From Isochrysis galbana (taxonomy: Eukaryota; Haptophyta; Isochrysidales; Isochrysidaceae), in contig CM030936.1 of NCBI GenBank assembly GCA_018136815.1, positions 2,082,569-2,146,568 of the forward strand: a DNA stretch of 64,000 nt, given 5' to 3'. Within the stretch, counting starts at the first letter, position 1. The number at the start of each line of letters is the position of its first letter. The notes under the pieces were generated by a model. The model ran no database searches, was not told the DNA's origin, and was given only the letters and a program-made list of their open reading frames with translations. Made by a program: the position numbers and the translations under genes. This document shows positions 39,966 to 49,315 of the stretch, piece after piece.

Positions 39966-41452
39966 ATGGAGGCCATCCGGATGGCGCTGCTTCTCGCTCT
40001 AGCTCTAGGCTGCGCGACCGCACTGCGTGAGCAGTCAGCCGCGCAGCCGCGCGCTGCTGTGCTTTCGCTACGTGGTGGTGCTGCTGCTGCCAACCTCGAT
40101 GAGAAAGCCGCCGAGGCAAGGCAGAAGTGAGCTGCTGCACACTATGAGCACGGGCCCGCCATTGGTGCACCACCGCCAGCGGATTGCGCAGCCATTAGGC
40201 TGTACATGGCTCTAGAGACTGCTGATGGGAGTTTTGGACGTCACAGAATCTCTTGGCCTTACACCTGCAGGCTCTCGTCGTGGTGGGCCTCTGCCAAGCC
40301 TTCTTCTAGCCGCTCCAGTGTCGCCCAAGACCCAGAATTCAAGAAGGCGCTTGGCCTCATGAAGAGCCGTGGACTTGCGAACGTCGAGAAGGCCGTCACG
40401 TTGCTCCGTCAGGTACACCATCGCGACGACTCCGTGCAGGTGGGACCAGCGTCATTGGGCACTCATAGCTTAATGATCCTCACGGAACGTCTCTTGACAG
40501 CGATCATATGCTTTCGCATAGGTGAAACTGGAGCTTGCCGATGCTCTCAACACGGTGATGCGCATCAAGACGAATGCGAACTGCCTGGTGCTTGAGGGCA
40601 CGCAAGACACTCCCGCAAACAAAAAGCTGTGGCGTGCACTCGGAAACGAGGCACTGCCATTGGCCACTGCTGCTTACAAGGCGATGCCGGGTGATGTGCG
40701 TGCTCTCGCTGTTTATGCGGACTCCTTCATGTACTCATGCTCCGCCAAAGGCATCGTGAAGCAGGCGAGTGCTGCAACCCGCGCGAGCAAATCGAGCATA
40801 TGCCCAGGCTCCTCCGGTTGGGTCGACACCAGGACGCATGTTCGTGCGTCGTCCATATTCAGTAGTCAAGCTTCCGTTTTTGGTTGTAGGCAGTGTCTGG
40901 CACGGCCAAAGAGTACAAGCGCATGGCGAACGAGCTGCGCAAGTACCCCAAGTGGGACGGCGCAGTCGGGAATGCTTTTCTCGGAGGCTTTTATAATGTC
41001 GCGCCATGGCCTGTCGGAAACAAGAAGCTAGCAGCGAAATACCTTGGGGAGGGCGCCGCGATTGCACCAACGCGACGCAACCTGTGAGCGGAACGCTGCG
41101 GAAATGAGCCTTTGAATGTCAATCCTGGGAAGGATGCAGCGGCATTGCGTGCGAATGGATGTCGTCATCTTTAGCGCACCTGCCTCGCACGCATAACACA
41201 CATTGTGCACAGACTCCTATCTCAGAAACCGCTATGTGCCCTGTCCGTGCCCTTTGCATCGATAGGTATTACGTTGGTATTAACGCATACCAGACTGGCG
41301 ACTTCAAGAAGGCCGTTGACTTTTTTGGAAGGGCGACCAAGGCGGCGTGCGGCTCGATTACCGAAGAAGACTTTGGAGCATTCCTCTTGCAGGAGTCTAA
41401 GAAGGGCCTCAAACTCGCCCAGGCCGCACTTACAGCTGAGCAGGCGGCCTAG
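39966..41452 (+). CDS. TPR-like protein with plastid-type leader (5 exons)
   Basis: Exons 39966-40126, 40319-40412, 40522-40764, 40890-41083 and 41266-41452 join in frame to 292 residues. Introns are GT-AG except the third, which needs a GC donor (CAG-GCGAGT). Residues 1-19 are a signal peptide (MALLLALALGCATALR). Residues 20-44 are a transit-like stretch with VLSLRGGAAA, a form common in algae with complex plastids. The mature part is alpha-helical: FKKALGLMKSRGLANVEKA, KYPKWDGAVGNAFLGGFY, VAPWPVGNKKLAAKYL, and YYVGINAYQTGDFKKAVDFF, the last a TPR unit. Parts recall the RMD/FAM82-like TPR proteins, but I would not name it. It is probably a plastid stromal or membrane-associated scaffold. Continuous homologous-looking helices across each junction support the model. 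Confidence 0.75.
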
Positions 41453-41929
41453 GCTTGAGATGAGAAGTCATTAGAGTAGTCGCTTGGAGCACACCTTGCA
41501 CATAATCTCTCCCTCGTGCAGGATGAGGATGCTCTAATATCAGCCTGACGTCGGGAAGCTTGCCTTAGCTTTTGCATGTATCGCGTCATTCATGGGGCAA
41601 CTCGCAACAACTCTCATATGCGGCATAAATAAGGTGAAAACACGTGGGATGTGAATTGAACGCACCCGACACCCGTTGCTACACGAGTGTGTAATGATAA
41701 TGATAACGATGGTGTTGAGACTTTTCTTCCACCATCAATAGACTCTGTTGCGGGTAGGGTAAAGACAGAATTCCCCGATTTTCCAAATCCCTCTAGGCAG
41801 CCACACCTGACTATATAGCTATATTATATAGCGGAGACAGTACTGTCGCATCCGCGATCGACTCTCTAACCTTTATACTGATTGACCGACCGGCTGACCG
41901 CGCTCTTTAGTATATACTTGTATATAAAA
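41453..41929. other. 3' flank with a perfect AT palindrome and the I box
   Basis: CTATATAGCTATATTATATAG at about 41812-41832 is nearly palindromic. The box GTCGCATCCGCGATCGAC lies at 41845-41862. No gene is supported. Confidence 0.5.
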
Positions 41930-42030
41930 GAGTGCTCTGAAGATTCCGGCTAACACCTACGACAGTCTAGGTTTCTCTACCTTACTACCGACATCGCCCT
42001 TATCTCCGTCCCCCTGCAATCCTGCAATTC
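41930..42030 (-). mobile_element. LINE 3' UTR fragment, left of A5
   Basis: The minus strand matches the LINE 3' end words (CTGAAGATTCCGG, CACCTACGACAGTCTAGG on the plus strand). It continues after the A5 insertion at 42813-42950, so A5 landed in this LINE end. Confidence 0.6.
42022..42030. repeat. Target-site duplication of A5 (left)
   Basis: CTGCAATTC, repeated at 42804-42812. Nine bases is short, so chance cannot be fully excluded, but both copies sit exactly at the element ends. Confidence 0.7.
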
Positions 42031-42803
42031 AACTAAGTTTATACTTAGTTCGCCCATGGGGGGGCACGAGCCCCCCCCTCTCTCCACTCCTCCCCTGCCA
42101 TGGGGGAGGAACCACCCATGCTCCTGGCATGCCTGATGGCTTGCCAGGAGCAGACTGCCCTGCTGACCCACTCTGCCACTGGCCACTGGCAGGCTTGCCT
42201 GCCTCGCGCGTCCTGGCCTGTCGTGGCCAGCCCATCGCTCCAACCCCCCCTCCCCCCCTGTTCGACAGGCAGACAGGTGCAGATTGGGGACCCCTGAGGC
42301 ACAGGAGCGCCAGCGAGGGAGAGGCAGGGGAGGCCAGGGCCCAGCCCCAGCCTCCTCTGCCCCTTGAGCTGGCCTCCAGGGGCCTCCAGGGGTCGCCAGG
42401 GGCAGCTGCAGGCCTGTCGCAGGCGCGCCATCGCGCGTGCCTGCAGGAGAGAGGAGAGAAAGCGCGGAGAAGGGGGTGGGCGGAGCGAGAGCTCCGCTCA
42501 CCGGAAAATAGGTAAGTCCCGCACCTGTTTACAGGATAAGTCGGGACCGAGGCCGCCGCCAGCCCGGTAGGCATAGGAGGAAGGGGGGAACGGATCACCG
42601 GGGGGGGGGGCGCGGGCCACCGACCATATCTAAGCCCTTTTCCCCTATCCCCTATCCCCCTAGTAGTGCACGGGGGGAGTCGCCTGATGGCGGGGGGGAA
42701 AGGGCCGGGGGAGTGGGGGTGTAGAAAGTTTCCTATGTGAGTAGAAAGTAGAGGATGCACGGCCGCGTGTGCGGTGAGACTATTAAGAAATTAATTAATA
42801 ATT
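42031..42803 (+). mobile_element. Family A element A5, apparently full length (773 bp)
   Basis: This is the best-defined family A copy. It begins at the TSD with the perfect hairpin AACTAAG-TTTATA-CTTAGTT. A series of hairpins follows in the first 120 bp: GGGGGGG/CCCCCCC around CACGAG (42060-42079), CCTCCCC/GGGGGAGG (about 42087-42108), and CTCCTGGCA/TGCCAGGAG (about 42120-42150). The body ends at GGAGCGAGAGCTCC and AATAG-GTAAGT (about 42490-42515). Part E follows: GTCCCG/CGGGAC with inner CCTG/CAGG, then the tail GGCCGCGTGTGCGG, GTGAGACTATTAAG and an AT-rich end. It encodes no credible protein, so it must rely on another element to move. Confidence 0.8.
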
Positions 42804-42812
42804 CTGCAATTC
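42804..42812. repeat. Target-site duplication of A5 (right)
   Basis: CTGCAATTC, identical to 42022-42030. Confidence 0.7.
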
Positions 42813-42950
42813 CCCCCTTCGTTCCTTTGTCTTCGGCTTTCCAGGATCCGGCCCAGGGTCCAGGTACACTACCACGGTAGGCCACGGGCCCAGTTCAGAG
42901 TGCGGGGGTCGGGCAGGCCTGTTGAAGGGTTGCTTTGAGTCTTTTTATGA
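42813..42950 (-). mobile_element. LINE 3' UTR fragment, right of A5
   Basis: It matches 6335-6440 of LINE copy 2: TTCCTTTGTCTTCGG, CCAGGTACACTACCACG-like words, and GGGCAGGCCTGTTG. It is the continuation of 41930-42030 across the A5 insertion. Confidence 0.65.
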
Positions 42951-43109
42951 TGTGGGCGTGCCTTGTGTCGCTAATCCTTTGGGTAGCTGTGGGACCAAAC
43001 AAATGATTCACGCGCTAACGGATCTGACCCGATGACCCGATGAACCCCACCCTCCGGTCGCCCACAAATAGCACCCCATAGAGGGGCAGCACAAGAAACC
43101 GAACAAGAC

Positions 43110-43440
43110 CTCGACTCAGACTTCTCGCAAATTATCATGACGTTCACCTCCACGGACCGAGGCATCGAGGCATAAAAGTCAAAGACGAGGAGGCATTTAT
43201 TTAGTGCCATTGTGGCACATCTGAACGCACTCGAAAGCGTGGACCTAGAGAAAAAAAGATCTGAAGATTCAGGGCTAAACACCCATCGCTAGACCGGTGT
43301 ATTCTACTTCACGCCTTCCATCGCCTTCCCCTCCCGTTTCTCCGCATCCTCGCCTTTCCCCCCTCGTTCTTTTGTCTTTCGTTTCGGGGGTGCAGCCCTG
43401 GTACACTATCATCTATCATGGGTCATGGGCCCCTTGTGGG
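43110..43440. mobile_element. LINE ORF1 scrap and LINE 3' UTR
   Basis: The plus strand at 43110-43250 encodes a scrap of ORF1 (SAIVAHLNALESVDLE beside AIVAHLNKLEGVDLE of copy 2). Directly next to it, 43251-43440 matches the LINE 3' UTR on the minus strand (AAAAAAAGATCTGAAGATTC, GTTCTTTTGTCTTTCG). Opposite orientations show a rearrangement or two insertions. Confidence 0.65.
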
Positions 43441-43479
43441 CCAAGGCTTGCAAACCAGACCTACCTGTCGCAGGGAAAG

Positions 43480-43660
43480 TTTGGCTGAAAGTTCTTATCG
43501 CGGTGGTGCCCATGAGGCAACCACCGCGGCTTGGGCGAGGCAGAGCGCCATCGCCGATCGCATCGCCAATCGTATATCGCCGGGTAAGATTCTTACTACA
43601 TTCACGCGCACGCACATTCACACAAACGCACGCGAAACTAATAGTAACAAAGTAAGAGCG
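43480..43660 (-). repeat. Dispersed repeat H, copy 2
   Basis: It is the reverse complement of 16072-16232. It is non-coding. Confidence 0.65.
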
Positions 43661-43764
43661 CGCGGGGAAATTTCTGTGCCGCAAGAATGCCCCGCGCGGA
43701 CTCGAAACGGCCGCGAGGGAGAAGTGAGAAGCAGAGACCTAAGTATAAACATACAGATGTTAGA

Positions 43765-43860
43765 ATGAGCATCCACGATGCATGAGATGGATGTATCCAT
43801 GATAGATATGCATCTATGATGCACATATCATGGATGTATCCATGATAGTTCTGAAAGTGC
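43765..43860. repeat. Nested palindromes around ATGGATGTATCCAT
   Basis: ATGGATGTATCCATGATAG occurs twice, separated by a symmetric stretch ATATGCATCTATGATGCACATAT. The word is itself an imperfect palindrome. Its complement form ATGGATACATCCAT lies near 15759. Confidence 0.7.
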
Positions 43861-44157
43861 GTTCAAAAAGAAGAGATGTGTCCACCGTGGATATAAATAA
43901 AGCTTGGCATTCGGGTGAGAGTATATGGAAATTTTTGTGCTATGGACAATTGATGGCTCATTTGACGGATGTCCCATATTTGACGGAACGCGACCTTGTA
44001 AACTCAGTTGCCGCTTTTTAGGGTACCACGTACCACTAAATAATAAGAGCGGTAAGAGGTATTTTTCATATTCGGGGGGGGGGGGGGGGGCAGCCTCGCA
44101 AGTGGGGGCGGAAACGCAGCGGTCCAATAAGATGGTGGGACTGACTAGGGTATAACA
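43861..44157. other. D-motif region before the PA-domain gene end
   Basis: At about 43947-44004 it carries TGATGGCTCATTTGACGG and GATGTCCCATATTTGACGG, followed by GAACGCGACC. Similar motifs are at 18452, 30525 and 30795. A G run lies near 44075-44090. Confidence 0.5.
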
Positions 44158-45873
44158 TTATGTACCTCCTGGCCTTGTTTCTTGGCTTCGGGCCAACTTC
44201 ACCCAGGCAGCAGCTTGGTGGGGCTTCATCCGCTGCTTAAGTGGAGTATCGAGTTGCCACTGTGCTTTCTTGTGCTGGAGTTCCCGTTGCTGAAATTCTG
44301 TAGGATCGCAATGATGCCATTGTTGCGATGAGCTCAATTCATCATACACCCACACGCACTTTGGCACGGGGCGACTTTTGGGAAGCGCCGGACGTCCGTC
44401 CGCAAATATTGTGGGCGAATGTCTCAGTCGATCTGTGGCGGGCCTTGGAATAGGCTCCTCGAGCATGGGGACCGCCACCAGCCAGTTGCTTGCGCCGTCA
44501 GGCAAGCAAGGTGCGGGCCTCTTCGTTGGTGAGCGACTTGCTGTCGCCGCACGTGCCATTACAGGTGTTGGCGACGATGCTACATCCAACGCTGCACTGG
44601 CCATCGCTTTGCGGTCATAGCACCGGGCAGTGAGTGTTGGTTTCGAAATATGGATGCGTAAGAGATGTGGCGCCCGGCAGGCGAACTCGTGCAGTCGAAG
44701 AGCAACTTGTCCATGGACCTCTATCACTGGAATGTCAACCCAGGAATCCAATGGCAAAATATCTTCCTCGCCGCCACGATGATCTTCGGCCACACCACTC
44801 CGAGAGACGGCATGGCCAGTTGAACAGAGGTGTAAAAGGGCTACTGCACCCAGACGCTCCGCCTCCACAGCATCCTGATGGGCGGCCGATTTATTTCCAA
44901 ACGTGAGAGCGATTCTCCCGGAGAGGTTGGGCCGCGACAGCGGCTCATGATACTGCGATGCCCGAGCCATACGATAATTGTCGTATGTGCCAAAGGAACG
45001 CCATTCGCCATGCTCTAAGTCACTGTACGTGTAGCGAGGACCGGGATGACTGATGGCATGCCTCCCCGAAAGTGCAGTGTGGCTAGTACTAATTTTTGGT
45101 CTACAATCGCCTCCCCCCTTCCGCAGCCATTGGCATTGTGGCGGGCTGCCTTTCAGCATACGGTCGGGCAGGTCGGCCCCCCAACGAACGCGGCGCGCTG
45201 GCACAAACCTCGCCGTCGTGCCATTCGACGACGTGCAAACTGGCAATGTATCGCTCTGCTGTGCTGTGCCATTGACTCCATCATCCCTGATGACTAGATG
45301 AACAAGAAAATGATCCACTTTGCCTATGTGTGCTGTTGACAGCTCTACTTGCCAAGGTTGCCCGCAAACGGCGTGCAGATGAGCTCCTGGATCAACGACT
45401 CGATGCTGAACAAAAGCGGAGGCGCTTTCGCTGATCGGCACCGATTCCCTTGACAGCTTGCTTGTCTCCCCTGCAGATGCGATCACCCTCTCTCCAGAGT
45501 TCTGGATCGCCATGTGTTCAAAAGTGGCGTGCAAGGAAGCAAAGTCTCCCACACTGCCGCACAAGGCGATTGTGGATAGATCACTGAGCGAGCCTGCGGT
45601 CGAGGCCTGCTGCGATCGTCGTTGGGCTGCCTCGGCCATCCCCTCGAAAGTGACACACGGTTCCCGCGACGACACGCTCATAGCAGCTTGGGAAGACTGC
45701 TCGAGGAGCGCCTTCTGATACCGGCGCTTGAGCTCAGTGCCAGAGCCACGACCATCCTCGCCCATCGCGACGAGCGCGCGCTTGAGCTCGGCGAGGCGCA
45801 TTGGGCCGCTGCTGCCGTCTGAGCCGCTGGCGCTCGAACAACCGCGGTCGGCCGACGCCGGCGGTTGCGACAA
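44158..45873 (-). CDS. PA-domain protein of unknown function
   Basis: 571 residues in one exon. The N-terminus (about 24-60) has a SAP-like helix pair (MRLAELKRALVAMGEDGRG, TELKRRYQKALLE). The centre resembles a protease-associated (PA) domain: LSGRIALTFGNKSAAHQDAV, AERLGAVALLHLCSTGH, IPVIEVHGQVALRLHEFA. PA domains act as lids or targeting modules in proteases and sorting receptors, but no protease domain is visible. The C-terminus holds a Pro/Arg-rich stretch followed by a Trp/Gln-rich helical end. Nothing suggests a signal peptide, so it is probably cytosolic or nuclear. The start at 45873 is the first Met of the frame. Confidence 0.6.
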   Translation of the reverse strand: MSQPPASADRGCSSASGSDGSSGPMRLAELKRALVAMGEDGRGSGTELKRRYQKALLEQSSQAAMSVSSREPCVTFEGMAEAAQRRSQQASTAGSLSDLSTIALCGSVGDFASLHATFEHMAIQNSGERVIASAGETSKLSRESVPISESASAFVQHRVVDPGAHLHAVCGQPWQVELSTAHIGKVDHFLVHLVIRDDGVNGTAQQSDTLPVCTSSNGTTARFVPARRVRWGADLPDRMLKGSPPQCQWLRKGGGDCRPKISTSHTALSGRHAISHPGPRYTYSDLEHGEWRSFGTYDNYRMARASQYHEPLSRPNLSGRIALTFGNKSAAHQDAVEAERLGAVALLHLCSTGHAVSRSGVAEDHRGGEEDILPLDSWVDIPVIEVHGQVALRLHEFACRAPHLLRIHISKPTLTARCYDRKAMASAALDVASSPTPVMARAATASRSPTKRPAPCLPDGASNWLVAVPMLEEPIPRPATDRLRHSPTIFADGRPALPKSRPVPKCVWVYDELSSSQQWHHCDPTEFQQRELQHKKAQWQLDTPLKQRMKPHQAAAWVKLARSQETRPGGT

Positions 45874-46175
45874 GACACAACTTGATCTCGTGAAAACTCA
45901 CGGTGACGAGGAACACACACGTTGTCATAGGAGAGACATGCCTATTTGTAACATGAGAACAAGGTAGGAGTAGAGCTCTAGGGGAAGAGCGAGGGAGGTG
46001 GCAGGTGACAAATAGATCGGCCGGATCGGTGTGATCGATGTAAATTCAACCAGGCATTTGCGCGCGGGGTGGGGGGTGGGGGCGTCATCATGATGACGGG
46101 GGGCTGGAAGAGGAATGACTGATGGGGCTTCTTGAGTGGAAGGCTGCTCGCGAGACCTCGTCTCAGTTGACGCGA
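45874..46175. other. Upstream region of the PA-domain gene
   Basis: I see no gene or defined repeat here. Confidence 0.35.
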
Positions 46176-46178
46176 TAT

Positions 46179-46217
46179 TGTCAGAGCAAGGCTGATCTTG
46201 TCGCATCCGCGATCGAC
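46179..46217 (+). repeat. J block fused to I box
   Basis: TGTCAGAGCAAGGCTGATCT (46179-46198) is the first 20 bases of the J block found at 46576 and 48482. It is joined directly to the box GTCGCATCCGCGATCGAC (46200-46217). Each half occurs elsewhere without the other. Confidence 0.75.
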
Positions 46218-46575
46218 CTTTTTGTTTTAGAAGTTGTCTGCGTTTCTATGTCCCCTCCTTGCAGGCTAGTCACTAGTCACCGTCGCAGGATCCTACATTC
46301 GCCCATTCGCCCTCTTTGCCCTCGCCTCCTTTGTCGCCTCCCTTGTCGCCTGCTTGCCCCTCACCTGGCTTACCTCCTTGCGTGCTCCTCGCGTTTTTAG
46401 GCTAAGTCGCGCGTTCAGGTATCGCCGGTGCAAGGAACCGCCCCCTTGTGTGACCCTGATTCCCCCTCAGGTGTTGGCCGTTGGATTATATCGTGGCGCT
46501 GTTTTACTTCGGTCTTCATCAACTCACTTAAGGGTTTTCGAAAGATTCCTTCCTTATAATTCCTGTGCGTAACTG
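46218..46575. other. CT-rich spacer between J blocks
   Basis: No gene is supported. Short words such as GTCGCCTCC and TTGTCGCCTGC repeat near 46330-46350. Confidence 0.35.
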
Positions 46576-46613
46576 TGTCAGAGCAAGGCTGATCTCACTC
46601 TTGGAGATTGCCT
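46576..46613 (+). repeat. J block, 38 bp, copy 2
   Basis: It starts TGTCAGAGCAAGGCTGATCT and ends CACTCTTGGAGATTGCCT. It is identical over 38 bases to the reverse complement of 48482-48519, and similarity stops sharply on both sides. Confidence 0.85.
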
Positions 46614-47217
46614 GCGAGGGCCCGCCGGCAGCTAGCGCGGAAAGCGGTTCTTGCGGGGAGCTCATGGAGCTTTCCTCGGGGGTGACTACGGGCATGGTGA
46701 TCGACGCACGACGCACGACGCACGGAGGGCGCGGAAGTGCGGAAGGAGGCTTGTAGGGGGTGGTGGCAGGCGACTGGGGGTGGCTCAAGCGCGTGCTTGG
46801 CTTGTATTGACTCGTTGACTCGGGGTATAGACTCGGGAACTTGGGGGGACTCGCTTGGGAACACGGAGGGACTCGACGAAGTTGCTACAAAATCCCCCAC
46901 AAGAAACCAAAAACCAAAGTCCTTGGGCTCAGAACACTAACGTAAACATTCCGGAATCATACGATAAACAAACCCCTCCTGCGCGGCGAAGGCTGAAGTC
47001 GCGATCGCTCGCCATGCGCGAAGATATACGGAAAGAGAGCGCAAAACTACGCAAACGAAGGGTTCGAACTATCGTTAAAGTGAAACTCGTCCGCTGAAGC
47101 CAACGCGGAGGGTCGAGGAGAGATCCAAACTCGCGCGGGGGAAGAAGGCGATGTGCGGAGAGACCTTCTACCTTCTAGACAAGAGACGAGCAAGGGGCGA
47201 CGAAACAAGACGCGAGA
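46614..47217. other. Gene-free region before B copy 2
   Basis: No gene is recognisable. The word GGGACTCG/GACTCGG recurs near 46810-46870. Confidence 0.35.
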
Positions 47218-47634
47218 CGCGAGGCGCGTGCCATTCGTTCTTCCTTTCTTTTACCGAAACCGCGGCGAAACTAACGTTAAACGTCGTTGCCCCCTCCGCG
47301 AGAATCGCGAAGAAGAAGAACGGACGAGATGAAGGCAATCATCGAAGGAATCGCGAGAGGAATCGAAGCGAAGGGGGGGGAACAGCGCGCGCGGGGGGGG
47401 AACGAACGACGGCCGGAGGAAACGAACCGCGCGCGGAGGAGAAGAACCTCGCGCGGGGGGGGGGGAATCATATAACGGCCGGAGGCGACGGATGGCACGC
47501 CGAGGGGAAGAACCTGCCGCGGGGGGGGCGAGCGAGGGACCGAGGGCACGGCGGGGCAGCGTGGGAGGTCGCGTGGCCGATCTCGGAGCGAGATCGCGTC
47601 CTTTCCCTCACGGAGCGCGGAGAGACCCCCCACG
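47218..47634 (+). repeat. Dispersed repeat B, copy 2
   Basis: It matches 4787-5215 in the same orientation. Shared words include GAGGCGCGTGCCATTCG, AAACTAACGTTAAACGTCG and GGCCGGAGGAAACGAACCGC. Length differences fall mainly in G runs. No head hairpin is present on either side. Confidence 0.8.
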
Positions 47635-49315
47635 AGATATCTTGGGAGGCTGGACAAGAGGGAAGTGGTCACGACCGACGGGCCAGCTCCGGTGTCAGCG
47701 AGGGTGCTGTTGACCGTGAGGGCGGAGTCGGCGTAAGATTAAGATTACTCCTTCTTTGCCGGCAGCCTCGCCGGAGCGGCAGACCATTAGATCTCGAACA
47801 TATAGACAATGCCTTGGGTAGGCAGATGGTAGGGTATCCACGACGCTCTCCGGCCGGTGCGCGGTCACGTGTGCAATGGTGTCGGACGGGGACGGGGTTG
47901 GTCGACAGCGTGGTTGCTCGGGTGAATTCGTCGTCAAAGTAGTCGTCGTCTCTTCGGGTACTCCGACTGCCGCTATCGTGGCAGAGCCCCTTTTATCCAT
48001 GTTCGGCCCGCTCTAGCAGTAAGGTGTTAACGTGTTAACAGTGTTAACAGAAAGTTAAAGTTAACATGTTAACACCTAACACCCACCACTTTCGCCACTA
48101 ACACTACTAGTCTATGTAGCTATGGTCTACTAACACTACCAGCCTATGTAGCTGTGGGCCACTACCAGGTTGAAACACGTTTGGTATGGCCGGTGGGTGT
48201 GGGTGTTCACAGCCTTACTCTTCTGTAACCAACAGTTTTTACATCCGTAGGCTACCGTAGGAAACCAAAGCGATTCCCCCCTTTTAAGAGAATCATGGAT
48301 GGTGTCTACGTATGGTGTTCTTGCAAAACTGCAACTCTTTTACCAGAAAGGGCGATCGGCTCCGCAAGAGAGCGTGATCCCATCTCGATTCAGCGATTCA
48401 GCGCCCGGCGGGCCCGACGAGGGTCGGTGGTTGGTGGATCCCCCTTTTTTGCCACTATGGTGCCGCCTCATGGATCATGGAAGGCAATCTCCAAGAGTGA
48501 GATCAGCCTTGCTCTGACAGACGGTCCCCTGGTCCCCTTGTTCTCTTGTTTTGTTTCTTTATTGCTCTTTGCAGCTGATAGGCACCAAATTTTGGTCAAA
48601 AATTTCGATTTCGATTTCGATCGACCACCCTAATTCCAAATTTGACAAAAAATGACAAAACGCTTACGGGATTCGTAAATGGGAGGGCAAGCTGCGAGAG
48701 GGGGCGGGCGCCCCTCGTTGCTTGCCATCGCTGCGGAGACGCGGAGACGCAGAGACTGTTGTTGGGTTCGCGCGCCGACCCAATAACCCCCACTAGAGGA
48801 GAAGAAAAGTCGAGACTCAAAACAACGACTCAACAGCTCAACAGCGCGACTTGCCAAGGCCGCAGTTGAGTCAAAGTTGAGTCCCCGTTGAGTCGCTGCA
48901 AACCCCCCCGAATATCTCTGACAAGGCACAAGGCATTCTCACCTACCCTACCCGAACACTAGAGCAGGCTAGCCGGCTAGCCTGTCTTAAGTATGTACAT
49001 ATTAGATATTAGATAGGCTATACAGGCACGAGTAGAATCAAATAAAAGCGCCTTCCCTCCCCTAAGCATAAGATCAACCCTCCCTCGTGCGGAGCCCCCC
49101 CCCTCCCTCCCCCCCCCCCCCCGCGCCCCCTTCGTCTCCCATCGGAAAACGCCTGACTGCCACTGTGAGAGCACGGCGGGTCGAGGAGGCAGACGGGAGT
49201 GTGGGCGGCAGACCTGCGGGCTCGAGGCCCATTCCGACCAGTCAGGGGAATCCGTTGGTCCCAGCAGGCAGGCGATCCAAGCGCAAGAGAGCGGAGAAGA
49301 AGTGCATCGCCCTCT
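47635..49315. other. Gene-free region with TTAAC repeats and J copy 3
   Basis: At 48020-48085 the words GTGTTAAC, GTTAAC and AACATGTTAAC form a cluster of palindromic hexamers (GTTAAC is palindromic). At 48095-48170 a roughly 36-bp unit (CTAACACTAC, CTATGTAGCT) is repeated twice. J copy 3 lies at 48482-48519 (minus). No gene is supported. Confidence 0.5.
48482..48519 (-). repeat. J block, 38 bp, copy 3 (inverted)
   Basis: It is the exact reverse complement of 46576-46613. Flanks are unrelated. Confidence 0.85.

Noticed and set aside
46576-46613. J block as a U1 or other snRNA
   Set aside because: Weak likeness to U1 was noticed, but length, 5' donor-binding sequence and stems do not fit.
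47695-48000. 101-codon minus-strand frame
   Set aside because: Short, no recognised domain, and flanked by repeats; not enough to call a gene.
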